This document shows, in pieces, positions 63,949 through 64,000 of a DNA stretch of 64,000 nucleotides. The DNA lies in assembly GCA_024742765.1 (NCBI GenBank), contig JANSXT010000012.1:80689-144688 (forward strand), in the 5' to 3' direction. Each line of letters starts with the position of its first letter. The stretch's first letter is position 1. This DNA comes from Phyllobacteriaceae bacterium (GTDB lineage: Bacteria > Pseudomonadota > Alphaproteobacteria > Rhizobiales > Rhizobiaceae). The notes under the pieces were generated by a model, which saw only the letters and a program-made list of their open reading frames with translations, was not told the DNA's origin and did no database searches. A program made the position numbers and the translations under genes.

Positions 63949-64000
63949 ATGCTGACACGCAAACAACTCGACCTCCTGATGTTCATCAATGAACGGCTCA
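63949..64000 (+). CDS. lexA: LexA repressor, 3'-truncated by window edge
   Basis: Only 17 residues are visible (MLTRKQLDLLMFINERL), the characteristic LexA N-terminus at the start of its winged-helix DNA-binding domain. The SOS boxes directly upstream confirm the identity. LexA represses DNA-damage genes and self-cleaves with RecA. The rest of the gene is outside the window. Confidence 0.9.
   Translation, partial: MLTRKQLDLLMFINERL

Overview
The window is high-GC chromosomal DNA of an alphaproteobacterium, most likely of the order Hyphomicrobiales (Rhizobiales). Support comes from a LexA box of the alphaproteobacterial GTTC-N7-GTTC type, an invasion-associated-locus-B protein, a PleC/DivJ/PdhS-type histidine kinase, several CUT1, BMP and polar amino-acid ABC uptake systems, and Rhizobiales-style palindromic intergenic repeats. 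Genus and species cannot be read from the sequence. Gene density is high and many neighbours overlap by 4 bp (ATGA).

Layout. 0-2.6 kb: the 3' part of an acyl-homoserine-lactone synthase with a tiny ORF behind it, converging on a GGDEF/EAL c-di-GMP enzyme. 2.8-13.8 kb: one long leftward carbohydrate locus. In transcription order it holds a LacI regulator, a TIM-barrel isomerase, a Gfo/Idh oxidoreductase, a binding protein, two permeases, a 62-residue membrane protein, two different UgpC/MalK-type ATPases and a fused dihydroxyacetone kinase. A candidate operator (ATGAGGTACG core) lies before the binding-protein gene and, as a half site, before the lacI gene. 13.9-16.7 kb: class I fumarase, a PPOX-fold protein and a DUF971 protein. 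16.7-20.8 kb: moaA, a DAO-type oxidase, a DMT exporter and a LysR regulator. 21-26.4 kb: a Bcr/CflA-type MFS exporter followed by a tightly packed fdhD-mobA-mobB-moeA-cytochrome b561 operon for molybdenum cofactor and formate dehydrogenase. 26.5-30.5 kb: a polar amino-acid ABC system without an ATPase gene, a 3-hydroxyisobutyrate-dehydrogenase-like enzyme and an Lrp regulator.

30.5-33.4 kb: an Fe-S-type uracil-DNA glycosylase, a thermonuclease and a divergent histidine kinase. 33.5-35.3 kb: tRNA-Ser(TGA) with a partial copy of its 3' end about 100 bp away, followed by a sparsely coded block with an acetyltransferase and an SH3-like protein. 35.3-39 kb: a membrane protein, a convergent SbtA/SbtB bicarbonate transporter and PII-like pair, and a GT87 protein. 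39-44 kb: a BMP/nucleoside-type ABC operon. 44-50 kb: a UbiH-type monooxygenase, an AEC transporter, HspQ, a FrnE-like DsbA protein, a YejA-like peptide-binding protein and IalB. 50.1-50.4 kb: a 262-bp MITE with a CTAG duplication.

50.4-64 kb: core genes mfd, sdhE, recG, glmU, a DMT exporter, tgt, queA, two cyclophilins, coaD, a secreted hypothetical protein, a 30-residue membrane ORF and the start of lexA behind SOS boxes.

No phage, CRISPR or obvious defence system was found. The best leads are the SbtA/SbtB pair, the dihydroxyacetone-kinase transport locus with its small membrane protein and operator, the unusual cysteine arrangements in FdhD and Tgt, the MITE, and several small ORFs with convincing ribosome binding sites.
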